Source: Schlegelella_A sp035493195 (GTDB lineage Bacteria; Pseudomonadota; Gammaproteobacteria; Burkholderiales; Burkholderiaceae_C). From it: a stretch of DNA of 9,705 nt. The stretch lies in NCBI GenBank assembly GCA_035493195.1, contig DATJIM010000238.1, forward strand, positions 1-9,705. Direction: 5' to 3'. Positions 1 through 8,024 of this stretch are shown one piece after another. Within the stretch, counting starts at the first letter, position 1. Each line of letters starts with the position of its first letter. The notes under the pieces were generated by a model. It saw only the letters and a list, made by a program, of their open reading frames with translations, ran no database searches and was not told the DNA's origin. A program made the translations under genes and the position numbers.

Positions 1-392
1 ATCCAGTATTCGTTCCAGCGCCAGGCGTCGAACTCGGGGTGATCGGTCGCGCGCAGGTTCATGTCGCAGTCGCGGCCGACGAGCTGCAGCAGGAACCAGA
101 TCTGCTTCTGGCCCTTGTAGTGGCCGCGCGCGTCGCGGCGGATGAAGTGCGTCGGCACCTCGTAGCGCAGCCAGTCGCGCGTTCGCGCGACGACGCGCAC
201 ATGGTTCGGATGAAGCCCCACTTCCTCGTGGAGCTCGCGGTACATCGCCTGCTCGGGCGTCTCGCCGTGATTGATGCCCCCTTGCGGGAACTGCCAGGAG
301 TGGGTCCTGATCCGCTTGCCCCAGAACACCTGGTTCTTCGAATTGAGCAGGATGATGCCGACGTTGGGCCTGAACCCATCACGGTCGAGCAT
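1..392 (-). CDS. rppH: RNA pyrophosphohydrolase RppH (NudH), N-terminal part, cut by window edge
   Basis: This Nudix hydrolase converts the 5' triphosphate of mRNAs to a monophosphate and so opens them to RNase E decay. The reading frame starts at the ATG at 392-390 and runs off the left edge after 130 complete codons. The protein opens MLDRDGFRPNVGIILLN. The Nudix box spans residues 38-60 (GGINHGETPEQ, then REL, then EEVGL), with metal-binding glutamates E53, E56 and E57 at the same numbers as in E. coli RppH. WQFPQGG just before the box and the DWLRYEVP and QIWFLLQL stretches are also typical of RppH. A GAGG ribosome site (402-399) lies 6 bases before the ATG. The gene diverges from proS, a common betaproteobacterial arrangement. 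The C-terminus cannot be judged. Confidence 0.95.
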   Translation of the reverse strand, partial: MLDRDGFRPNVGIILLNSKNQVFWGKRIRTHSWQFPQGGINHGETPEQAMYRELHEEVGLHPNHVRVVARTRDWLRYEVPTHFIRRDARGHYKGQKQIWFLLQLVGRDCDMNLRATDHPEFDAWRWNEYW

Positions 393-398
393 AATCAA

Positions 399-402
399 CC
401 TC
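399..402 (-). promoter_or_regulatory. Ribosome binding site of rppH
   Basis: GAGG on the minus strand lies 6 bases before the rppH ATG. It supports this start and stands out because most starts in this window lack a clear Shine-Dalgarno sequence. Confidence 0.6.
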
Positions 403-420
403 GATTCTTGCGTTGATCGG

Positions 421-448
421 ATTATTGCACCGGCATGACGCGAGTCAA
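421..448 (-). promoter_or_regulatory. Sigma70-type promoter of rppH
   Basis: On the minus strand, TTGACT (448-443, 5 of 6 to the -35 consensus) is followed after 16 bases by AATAAT (426-421, 5 of 6 to the -10 consensus). Transcription would begin near base 414, giving a leader of roughly 20 bases that carries the GAGG site and the rppH ATG. This is the best complete promoter match I found in the window. It is inferred from sequence only. Confidence 0.6.
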
Positions 449-526
449 ACTCCTCGCGCCCATCGGCCGACCGGCGTCCGCATCGCTTCCGGCGGCCTGC
501 GCGCGACCAGCGCTACCGCACCGCCG

Positions 527-2265
<1,739 letters not shown>

Positions 2266-2269
<4 letters not shown>

Positions 2270-2925
2270 CGAACGCGCTCTTGCCGCGCAGCAGGGGAAG
2301 GCGCGCGCTCGTTGCCGCGACCGTCGCGGCGCCGTTCGTTGCGACGTGGCCGCGTGCAGCGCTCGCCGGTGCGCAAGTCGAGGAGCCGCTCGCCGACGCC
2401 GTGCGCAGCGCGCTGGCCGCGGCGATCGCCGACGCCGCGCCGCCGAAGCCGACGTTCACCGACTTCTACCAGAAGCTCGCGTATCTGCGCTGGCTCGGCG
2501 CGATGAGCGATCGGCTGCGCCGGCAGAAGGCCGAGCTCGTCACCCGCGTCGAGTTCCTGCAGACGCTCTGGTACGAGAGCAAGCGCGCCGGGCTCGAGCC
2601 GGCGCTGCTGCTCGGGCTGGTGCAGGTCGAGAGCAACTTTCGCAAGTACGCGATCTCGATCGCCGGTGCGCGCGGCTACACCCAGGTGATGCCGTTCTGG
2701 GCGCGCACGATCGGCGACGGCGATGCCGGCCGGCTCTTTCACATGCAGACCAACCTGCGCTTTGGCAGCGTCATCCTGCGCCACTATCTCGACCGCGAGC
2801 GCGGCGACCTGTTCCTCGCGCTCGGCCGATACAACGGCAGCCGAGGTCGACCCGAATACCCGAACGCGGTCTTCGCCGCGCGCCGCCAATGGGAGTACGA
2901 CCCGGCGGTCGAGGCCCGCGTCTAG
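2266..2925 (+). CDS. Exported lytic transglycosylase, SLT domain
   Basis: This is a predicted periplasmic murein lytic transglycosylase of 219 residues, which would cleave the MurNAc-GlcNAc bond of peptidoglycan. The N-terminus looks like a signal peptide: GRRALVAATVAAPFVATW, with a possible cleavage site after A34 in ALA. The paired arginines make a Tat-type signal possible, but the motif is imperfect. Residues about 60-105 are a charged helical spacer. The SLT fold covers about 105-215. E122 in VESNF is the probable catalytic acid, followed by the family's GARGYTQVMPF (residues 134-144), then a helix with LRHYLD and the ALGRYNGS stretch. The start overlaps the proS stop in ATGA, so translation is probably coupled. 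A transglycosylase gene after proS is a known betaproteobacterial arrangement, as far as I recall. The exact subfamily (MltC/Slt-like) is not assigned. Confidence 0.88.
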
Positions 2926-2935
2926 CGCGCCGGGC

Positions 2936-3508
2936 TCACAGCCCCGGCCAGGACTTCGGCGCCGCGTCCTCGATGCCGATGAGCGCGAGCACGCGCTCGG
3001 TCGTGTCGGCGACGATCTCGTCGATCGTCGTCGGCCGGTGATAGAACGCCGGCAGCGGCGGAAACACGATCCCGCCCATTTCGGTCACGCTCGTCATGTT
3101 GCGCAGATGCGCGAGGTTGAGCGGCGTTTCGCGCACCATCAGCACGAGCTTGCGACGCTCCTTGAGTGCGACGTCGGCGGCGCGTGTGAGGAGGTTGTCG
3201 GAGAGGCCGTTCGCGATCGCCGCCAGCGACTTCATCGAGCACGGCACGATCACGGTCGCGTCGGCGGCGAACGAGCCGCTCGCGATCGCCGCGCCGATGT
3301 CACCCGGCTTGTAGGCGACGTCGGCGAGGGCCTCGAGCGCGTTGCGGTCGAGGCCGAGCTCGTGGTGGACGTTGAGAAGACCCGCCGACGTCGCGACGAG
3401 ATGGATCTCGCGGCCCGCGCGGCGCAGACGCTCGAGAAGACGGATGGCGTAGATCGCGCCCGAAGCCCCGGTCACGCCGACGACGACGCGACGGGAGCCG
3501 GCGACCAC
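2936..3508 (-). CDS. ubiX: Flavin prenyltransferase UbiX
   Basis: UbiX joins dimethylallyl phosphate to FMN, making the prenylated FMN cofactor that UbiD needs to decarboxylate the ubiquinone precursor. The product has 190 residues against 189 in E. coli. Seen: the FMN-binding GVTGASGAIYAIRLLE (11-26), IASGSF (75-80), VPCSMKSLAAIA (88-99), LLTRAADVALKERRKLVL (106-123), RETPLNLAHLRNM (126-138) and PPLPAFYHRP (150-159). All are family signatures. The start is a GTG at 3508-3506, two bases after the grxD stop; the frame continues further upstream only through grxD sequence. No clear ribosome site is present, so coupled translation from grxD is likely. Its 3' end lies 10 bases from the end of the convergent transglycosylase gene, with no obvious terminator. 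Confidence 0.96.
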   Translation of the reverse strand: MVAGSRRVVVGVTGASGAIYAIRLLERLRRAGREIHLVATSAGLLNVHHELGLDRNALEALADVAYKPGDIGAAIASGSFAADATVIVPCSMKSLAAIANGLSDNLLTRAADVALKERRKLVLMVRETPLNLAHLRNMTSVTEMGGIVFPPLPAFYHRPTTIDEIVADTTERVLALIGIEDAAPKSWPGL

Positions 3509-3510
3509 GG

Positions 3511-3828
3511 TCAGGCGGCGACGCCGAGGGTCTGCTGCAGCTCGCCGGCCTGGTACATCTCGGTCATGATGTCCGAGCCGCCGACGAACTCGCCGTTGAC
3601 GTAGAGCTGCGGAATCGTCGGCCAGTCGGAGTACGACTTGATGCCCTGGCGGATCTCCTCGTCCTCGAGGACGTTCACGGACTTGAGATCGCCGACGCCG
3701 CACGCCTTGAGGATCTGGATGGCGCGACCCGAGAACCCGCACATCGGAAATTGCGGCGTCCCCTTCATGAACAGGACGACGCGGTGGTTCTTGACGATGT
3801 CGTCGATGCGCTGATGAACGTCGCTCAT
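3511..3828 (-). CDS. grxD: Monothiol glutaredoxin, CGFS type
   Basis: This small cytosolic protein of 105 residues binds a glutathione-ligated [2Fe-2S] cluster as a dimer and passes clusters to other proteins. Seen: the glutathione-contacting K22 in FMKGTP, the CGFS active site at C30-S33, WPTIPQLYVNGEFVGG (69-84) with the cis-proline loop TIP, and GGSDIM (83-88). Length and pattern fit Grx4/GrxD of proteobacteria closely. The ATG at 3828 gives the standard N-terminus, but the only ribosome-site candidate is a weak AGG inside an inverted repeat (3835-3857). It probably shares a transcript with ubiX, 2 bases downstream. In Burkholderiales grxD usually follows prmC directly; here an outer-membrane protein gene lies between. 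MiaB, also in this window, is the type of Fe-S client such proteins serve. Confidence 0.96.
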   Translation of the reverse strand: MSDVHQRIDDIVKNHRVVLFMKGTPQFPMCGFSGRAIQILKACGVGDLKSVNVLEDEEIRQGIKSYSDWPTIPQLYVNGEFVGGSDIMTEMYQAGELQQTLGVAA

Positions 3829-3834
3829 GGGAGG

Positions 3835-3857
3835 CGCCTGATGCTGAGGATCAGGCG
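3835..3857. repeat. Perfect 8-bp inverted repeat in front of grxD
   Basis: CGCCTGAT (3835-3842) and ATCAGGCG (3850-3857) are exact reverse complements separated by 7 bases. On the minus-strand mRNA this hairpin would end 6 bases before the grxD ATG and would enclose its only AGG ribosome-site candidate. No run of U follows, so it does not look like an intrinsic terminator of the upstream gene. It could be an operator or a translational control hairpin. Its role is unknown. Confidence 0.55.
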
Positions 3858-3887
3858 ACTTTACAGGGATTCGCGACGTCGACCGGA

Positions 3888-4523
3888 TCAGAAGGAATAG
3901 GAGACGCCGAGCTGCACGACGGGCGCGAGCCGCATGTCGCGGATCACGTCGTCGAGGCTTTGCGAGCCGCCGAAGACGCGGCCGAACCGCACCACGCTGC
4001 CCGGGCTCTGCGAGACGACGCCGAGGTCGGCGCTGAAGCTCCAGCCGCTCTTGGCGGCGAGGTTGCTGTAGCCGATGCCGATGTACGGCACGGTCGAACT
4101 GTCGACCGATGCGTCGGTCGTCGCGAGGCTGCTCGCCGACGCGCCGAACAGACGCCGGTTGCTCGCGTAGAGCCCGCCGGAAGTCGGCGTCGTCGAGCCG
4201 CCGAGGAGCGGGCTGCGGGCGCCGATCAGCAGCCCGCTGGTGGCGCGAAATCCGTTCGTTGGCGCACCGGCGGCGGCCTTGGCGCCGCCGAAGTAGACGT
4301 CGCCGAGGAGGCCGAGGCTGCTTCCGACCTGCAGCCCGGTCCGCTCGGTCGGAGCGAAGTCGGTGCGCCAGCCGGGCGCACCCGGGGCGAGCGCGATCCG
4401 GCTCTGGAAGCCGGCCCAGGCGAACCGATCGGCGTTGGCGGACAGGCCGTCACCGTCGGCGCGCGCCTCGACCGTGGCGAGCGCCGCAGCGACTGCGACA
4501 CAGATCCAGGGCACAGGGCGCAT
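3888..4523 (-). CDS. Uncharacterised outer-membrane beta-barrel protein
   Basis: This is a predicted secreted protein of 211 residues with no recognised function. The N-terminus is a signal peptide (PWICVAVAAALATVEARA; likely cleavage after A22). The rest is rich in Gly, Ser and Ala with alternating short hydrophobic stretches, as in beta-barrel strands: GLQVGSSLGLLGDVYFGG (63-80), TVPYIGIGYS (144-153), GWSFSADLGVVS (160-171). It ends in VVQLGVSYSF, a terminal-Phe pattern typical of proteins inserted by the BAM complex. The segment SGLYAS-like to DSSTV (about 115-143) is polar and probably a loop. Similar lengths occur in OmpW/OmpA-like barrels, but I cannot place it in either. A strong GAGGAG ribosome site supports the ATG. 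It sits between prmC and grxD, which are usually adjacent. Confidence 0.8.
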   Translation of the reverse strand: MRPVPWICVAVAAALATVEARADGDGLSANADRFAWAGFQSRIALAPGAPGWRTDFAPTERTGLQVGSSLGLLGDVYFGGAKAAAGAPTNGFRATSGLLIGARSPLLGGSTTPTSGGLYASNRRLFGASASSLATTDASVDSSTVPYIGIGYSNLAAKSGWSFSADLGVVSQSPGSVVRFGRVFGGSQSLDDVIRDMRLAPVVQLGVSYSF

Positions 4524-4530
4524 GGGAAAA

Positions 4531-4536
4531 CTCCTC
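4531..4536 (-). promoter_or_regulatory. Ribosome binding site of the outer-membrane protein gene
   Basis: GAGGAG on the minus strand lies 7 bases before the ATG at 4523. It is the strongest Shine-Dalgarno match among the genes here and fits an abundant outer-membrane protein. It fixes the start and thereby keeps the signal peptide. Confidence 0.7.
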
Positions 4537-4597
4537 GATCACCAGAGGTGCATCGGGCCGCTTGCGCGACGGGAAATCATGGTACGACCGCGTGCCG

Positions 4598-4617
4598 AAA
4601 AAAGCTGTAGCTCCAGC
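4598..4617 (-). terminator. Possible weak intrinsic terminator after prmC
   Basis: Read on the minus strand, GCTG (4617-4614) and CAGC (4607-4604) can pair across a 6-base loop and are followed directly by six T (4603-4598). The stem is only 4 bp, so this is tentative. The position is sensible: about 90 bases past the prmC stop and before the outer-membrane protein gene. Confidence 0.3.
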
Positions 4618-4624
4618 GCAGCAC

Positions 4625-4638
4625 TTGCTCCGGAGCAA
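4625..4638. repeat. Perfect 14-bp palindrome in the prmC-OMP gap
   Basis: TTGCTCCGGAGCAA is an exact 14-base palindrome without a spacer. It lies in the 184-base gap between the prmC stop and the outer-membrane protein start, about 100 bases before that start. A site for a dimeric regulator is possible, or it may be part of a 3'-end structure together with the T-run at 4598-4603. The remainder of the gap shows no gene, and I could not identify a convincing promoter for the outer-membrane protein. Confidence 0.45.
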
Positions 4639-4707
4639 CACGCGCTCGCGCCTTTTTCACGGGGAAGAACCGCCGATGCGACGGGCGGTGAAGGTTGTGA
4701 CCGGCGG

Positions 4708-5553
4708 TCAGGCGGCGCGCGCGCGCCGACCGGCGGTCGCGCGTTCGTGGCCCGCGAAATCGACCCTCGTTTCGACGTCGACGAGCCCGCCGTCGGCAAG
4801 CAGCCGGCGTGCCGCGGCACCCTGGTCGAAGCCGTGCTCGACAACGAGCCAGCCCCCCATGAACAGGTGGTCGCGTGCGCCCGCGGCGATCGCTCGCAGG
4901 TCGGCCAGCCCGTCGGCGCCCGAAGCGAGCGCGGCGATCGGCTCGTGGCGCAGCTCGGCCAGGTGCGCGTCGCCGGCGGCAACGTACGGCGGGTTCGCGA
5001 CCGCGACATCGAAGCGGCGTGCCGCGACGGCCGCCCACCACGACCCCTCGACGAGCTCGATCGCGAGCCCGGTGCGCGCGGCGTTGCTGCGGGCGACCGC
5101 GAGCGCCCTGGCGCTGGCGTCGGTCGCGATCACGTGCGCGGCGGGGTGCAGGCGTTTGATGGCCAAGGCGATCGCGCCGCTGCCGGTGCCGAGGTCGACG
5201 ACGGCGGGCGCTGCCGGCGCGCCGGCCGGTTGCCGTCCCCTAGCCAGCAGCTCTGCCGCCCAGTCGACCACGAGCTCGGTCTCGGGGCGCGGCACGAGGA
5301 CGTCGGCGTTCACCTCGAGGACGAGGCCGTGGAACTCCTTCTCGCCGAGCAGGTACGCGAGCGGCTCGCCGTCGGCGCGGCGCGCTAGCCAACCCGACCA
5401 GCGCTCGCCTTCTTCGCTGTCGAGGCTGCGCTCGTCGTCGGCGATCAGCGCCGTGCGCGTGGTTGCCAGCGCGCGGGCAAGCAACAGCTGCGCATCGAGG
5501 AGGGCGACGCCGCGCTGCCGCGCGTGGGCGAGCGCGCCCCGGACGGTCGTCAC
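4708..5553 (-). CDS. prmC: Release factor glutamine N5-methyltransferase PrmC (HemK)
   Basis: PrmC transfers a methyl group from S-adenosylmethionine to the glutamine of the GGQ motif of RF1 and RF2, which raises termination efficiency. The product has 281 residues, close to the 277 of E. coli. Seen: a helical N-terminal substrate-binding domain (1-75), PLAYLLGEKEFHG (64-76), VLVPRPETE (85-93), the SAM-binding VVDLGTGSGAIALAI (118-132), acidic D145 in IATD and the catalytic NPPY at 187-190. The start is GTG at 5553-5551, overlapping the prfA stop as GTGA, which sets both the start and a coupling with its own substrate gene. The open frame continues upstream through prfA, but that part is antiparallel noise in a different frame of prfA. 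The C-terminus is a short Ala/Arg-rich tail. Confidence 0.96.
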   Translation of the reverse strand: MTTVRGALAHARQRGVALLDAQLLLARALATTRTALIADDERSLDSEEGERWSGWLARRADGEPLAYLLGEKEFHGLVLEVNADVLVPRPETELVVDWAAELLARGRQPAGAPAAPAVVDLGTGSGAIALAIKRLHPAAHVIATDASARALAVARSNAARTGLAIELVEGSWWAAVAARRFDVAVANPPYVAAGDAHLAELRHEPIAALASGADGLADLRAIAAGARDHLFMGGWLVVEHGFDQGAAARRLLADGGLVDVETRVDFAGHERATAGRRARAA

Positions 5554-6647
5554 GAGGCGCCGCTCTCGAGCGCGGCGAGCTGCTCCCTCGCCTGCGCTGC
5601 CTGCAGCGCTGCGACCAGCTCGTCGAGGTCGCCGTCGAGGATCGCCTGCAGCCGGTACAGCGTCAGGCCGATCCGGTGGTCGGTGACGCGGCCCTGCGCG
5701 AAGTTGTAGGTGCGGATGCGGTCGCTGCGATCGCCGCTGCCGACGAGGCTCTTCCTCGTCGCCGCTTCCTTGGCGACGCGCTCCGAGCGTTCCTTGTCGC
5801 GCAGCCGCGCCGTCAGCACCGCGAGCGCACGCGCCTTGTTGCGGTGCTGCGAGCGCTCGTCCTGGCACTCGGCGACGATTCCGGTCGGCAGGTGGGTGAT
5901 GCGGATCGCGCTGTCGGTCTTGTTGACGTGCTGACCGCCGGCGCCGCTCGCGCGGAAGGTGTCGATCCGCAGCTCGCTCGGGTCGAGCGTGATCTCCTCG
6001 GCTTCGTCGGGCTCGGGCATCACGGCGATCGTGCACGCGCTGGTGTGGATGCGGCCCTGTGTCTCGGTCGCCGGCACGCGCTGCACGCGGTGGCCGCCCG
6101 ACTCGAACTTCAGCGCCGCGTAGACGAGATCGCCTTCGATGCGGACGACGAGCTCCTTGTAGCCGCCGAGGTCGCTCGCGCTCTCGGAGAGGATCTCGGT
6201 CTTCCAGCGCTTGCGCTCGGCGTAGCGGAGGTACATGCGCGCGAGGTCGGCGGCGAAGAGCGCCGACTCGTCGCCGCCGGTGCCGGCGCGGATCTCGAGA
6301 AAGACGTTGCGCGCGTCGTCGGCGTCGCGCGGCAGCAGAGCCGCCTGCAGCTCGCCGAGCAGCCGCTCGAGATCGGCCGCCGCCGCGCTCGCCTCGTCGC
6401 GTGCCAGCGCCGCCATCGCCTCATCGCCGTCCGACTCGGCGAGCAACTCGTCGGCCGACGCGCGGTCGCGCTCGCGCTGCTCGTAGCGGCGGAACAACTC
6501 GACGAGTGTGCTCGCCTCTGCGTGCTCGCGGCCGAGCTCGCGGTAGCGCTTCATGTCGGCTGCGACGCTGCCGTCGGCTAGGAGCGCGTCGAGCTCGCCG
6601 AGGCGAAGGGCGAGGCGTTCGAACTGTTGGCGGAAGGAAGGATTCAT
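5550..6647 (-). CDS. prfA: Peptide chain release factor 1 (RF1)
   Basis: RF1 recognises UAA and UAG in the ribosomal A site and triggers release of the finished protein. It has 365 residues (360 in E. coli). The N-terminal helical domain is residues 1-110. Then comes VFLEIRAGTGGDESALFA (115-132), the stop-codon reading PAT tripeptide at 192-194 in HRVQRVPATETQGR, and the GGQ loop at 237-239 (SGAGGQHVNKTDSAIRI), where Q239 is the PrmC target. DERSQHRNKA (263-272) and RIRTYNFAQGRVTDHR (310-325) are further family signatures. The ATG at 6647 gives the expected N-terminus MNPSFRQQFERL, though no good ribosome site precedes it. It follows hemA by 61 bases and overlaps prmC, the usual hemA-prfA-prmC order. 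Confidence 0.97.
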   Translation of the reverse strand: MNPSFRQQFERLALRLGELDALLADGSVAADMKRYRELGREHAEASTLVELFRRYEQRERDRASADELLAESDGDEAMAALARDEASAAAADLERLLGELQAALLPRDADDARNVFLEIRAGTGGDESALFAADLARMYLRYAERKRWKTEILSESASDLGGYKELVVRIEGDLVYAALKFESGGHRVQRVPATETQGRIHTSACTIAVMPEPDEAEEITLDPSELRIDTFRASGAGGQHVNKTDSAIRITHLPTGIVAECQDERSQHRNKARALAVLTARLRDKERSERVAKEAATRKSLVGSGDRSDRIRTYNFAQGRVTDHRIGLTLYRLQAILDGDLDELVAALQAAQAREQLAALESGAS

Positions 6648-6689
6648 GGACGATTCGACGTGACGTGGCGGAGCGGCGCGATGCCGCGG

Positions 6690-6709
6690 GCGGCGCGACT
6701 CGGCGCCGC
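6690..6709. repeat. GC-rich 7-bp hairpin between hemA and prfA
   Basis: GCGGCGC (6690-6696) and GCGCCGC (6703-6709) are exact reverse complements around a 6-base loop, touching the hemA stop codon. There is no T-run, so a simple intrinsic terminator is unlikely. Such stems also arise by chance in DNA this rich in GC. It could slow decay or set the ratio of hemA to prfA message, but that is speculation. Confidence 0.3.
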
Positions 6710-7989
6710 TAGCGCTTGTCGTCGAGGTTGCGGCCGCTGCCGCGCAGGAACAGGCGGGAGACCGTCTGCGCGAGCCGCGTGCGCTCGTCGCCGTCGGCGG
6801 CGTTCAGCTCGGCGAGCGTGCCGTGCAGCATCTTCTGCGTCAGCCCGCGCGACAGCGCGTCGAGCACGCCTTCGACGTCGGCGCCGCCGGCGAGGAGCTT
6901 CTTCGCCCGCGCGATCTCGAGCGAGCGCCAGTCGTCCGCCTGCGCGTGCAGCGCCTGGATCAGCGGCACCGAGCCGCGCCGATCGAGCCACTGGACGAAG
7001 CTCTGCACGCCGGTCTCGATGATCGCCTCGGCCTGCGCGACCGCGGCCTCGCGCTTCTCGCCGCCGGTCTGTACCAGTGCCGAGAGGTCGTCGATCGTGT
7101 AGAGGTAGACGTCGTTGAGGCGCGCGACCTCGGGCTCGATGTCGCGCGGCACCGCGAGGTCGACCATGAACATCGGCCGATGACGGCGCGCCTTCAGCGC
7201 GCGCTCGACGGCGCCGAGGCCGATGATCGGCAACGAGCTCGCCGTGCACGAGACGACGATGTCGAACTCGGAAAGGCGCGACGGCAGCTCGGCGAGCGGG
7301 AACGTCGACGCGTTGAAGCGCGAACCGAGCTCGTCGGCACGCGCCGCGCCGCGATTGGCGACGGCGAGATGTTTCGGACGGCGTGCGGCGAAGTGGGTTG
7401 CCGCGAGCTCGATCATCTCGCCGGCGCCGACGAAGAGCACTCTCGTCTGGCGCAGGTCCTCGAACAGCTGCGCCGCGAGCCGGACCGCGGCGGCGGCCAT
7501 GCTGATCGAATGGCTGCCGATCTCGGTCGACGAGCGCACCTGCTTGGCGACCGCGAACGAGCGCTGGAACATCTGCTGCAGCGTCGTGCCGAGCGTGCCG
7601 GCGCTGCCGGCCTCGCGCACCGCCTGCTTGAGCTGGCCGAGGATCTGCGGTTCGCCGAGCACCATCGAGTCGAGCCCGCTCGCGACCCGAAACGCGTGCC
7701 GCGCCGCCGACGGTCCTTCGAGCACGTACGCGTGCGAGCGCAGCATCGACGTCTGCACCTGGCCGAAGTCAGCGAGCCACTCGAGCGCCGGGTCGAGCAC
7801 GCTCGGCGCTGCGCCGACGTAGACCTCGGTGCGGTTGCAGGTCGACACGATTGCGACTTCCTCGACCCGGTCGAGGCGGGTGCGGAAGGCCTTCAGCGTC
7901 GTCGCGAGCTGCTGCGGGGCGAGGGCGAACCGGCCGCGCAGGTCCAGCGGCGCGGTCGTATGGTTGAGGCCCAGCGCGAAGACGCTCAT
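6709..7989 (-). CDS. hemA: Glutamyl-tRNA reductase
   Basis: This enzyme reduces glutamyl-tRNA(Glu) with NADPH to glutamate-1-semialdehyde, the first committed step of the C5 route to heme and other tetrapyrroles. It has 426 residues (418 in E. coli). The N-terminus MSVFALGLNHTTAPLDLR is standard. The catalytic cysteine is C51 in VSTCNRTEVY, H98 follows in SAARHAFRVASGLDSMVLGE, and ILGQLKQAVREA continues the catalytic domain. The NADPH domain carries VLFVGAGEM (184-192) and later MVDLAVPRDIEPEV (275-288). The C-terminal dimerisation helices run from about 310. The open frame extends far upstream of this ATG but without similarity, and it crosses a perfect -10 box. It heads the hemA-prfA-prmC group. 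With the -10 six bases before the ATG, the message is predicted to be leaderless. Confidence 0.97.
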   Translation of the reverse strand: MSVFALGLNHTTAPLDLRGRFALAPQQLATTLKAFRTRLDRVEEVAIVSTCNRTEVYVGAAPSVLDPALEWLADFGQVQTSMLRSHAYVLEGPSAARHAFRVASGLDSMVLGEPQILGQLKQAVREAGSAGTLGTTLQQMFQRSFAVAKQVRSSTEIGSHSISMAAAAVRLAAQLFEDLRQTRVLFVGAGEMIELAATHFAARRPKHLAVANRGAARADELGSRFNASTFPLAELPSRLSEFDIVVSCTASSLPIIGLGAVERALKARRHRPMFMVDLAVPRDIEPEVARLNDVYLYTIDDLSALVQTGGEKREAAVAQAEAIIETGVQSFVQWLDRRGSVPLIQALHAQADDWRSLEIARAKKLLAGGADVEGVLDALSRGLTQKMLHGTLAELNAADGDERTRLAQTVSRLFLRGSGRNLDDKR

Positions 7990-7992
7990 GGT

Positions 7993-8008
7993 CGAATTAT
8001 AAAATTCG
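7993..8008. promoter_or_regulatory. AT-rich palindrome forming a shared divergent promoter core
   Basis: CGAATT (7993-7998) and AATTCG (8003-8008) are inverted around ATAA, in the 25 bases between the hemA start and the start of the small membrane gene. The minus strand reads TATAAT; the plus strand reads TATAAA (7998-8003) or TAAAAT (8000-8005). The same AT island could therefore melt for transcription in both directions. No good -35 was found for the plus direction. Confidence 0.45.
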
Positions 8009-8024
8009 CGCCCCTTGCAGCCAT
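7996..8024 (-). promoter_or_regulatory. hemA promoter with perfect -10 box; predicted leaderless start
   Basis: On the minus strand a perfect TATAAT occupies 8001-7996. ATGGCT (8024-8019) lies 17 bases upstream and matches the -35 consensus at 3 of 6 positions, so it is weak. Counting the usual 7 bases past the -10 puts the first transcribed base at or next to 7989, the A of the hemA ATG. No Shine-Dalgarno sequence could then exist in the leader. The -10 box is seen directly; the start point is inferred. Confidence 0.6.

Noticed and set aside
3509..3742. Upstream extension of the ubiX frame into grxD
   Set aside because: The extra residues are Arg-rich out-of-frame grxD sequence; UbiX similarity begins just after the GTG at 3508.
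4639..4662. Plus-strand GCGC-TC-GCGC followed by five T as a terminator
   Set aside because: No plus-strand gene lies upstream for it to terminate and a 2-base loop is sterically unlikely.
5554..6036. Upstream extension of the prmC frame to 6036
   Set aside because: The extra residues are out-of-frame prfA sequence; similarity to PrmC begins at the GTG at 5553.
5463..6581. 372-codon plus-strand open frame opposite prfA
   Set aside because: Antisense shadow of a complete RF1 gene; composition is repetitive Ala/Arg/Val/Leu with no domain signature.
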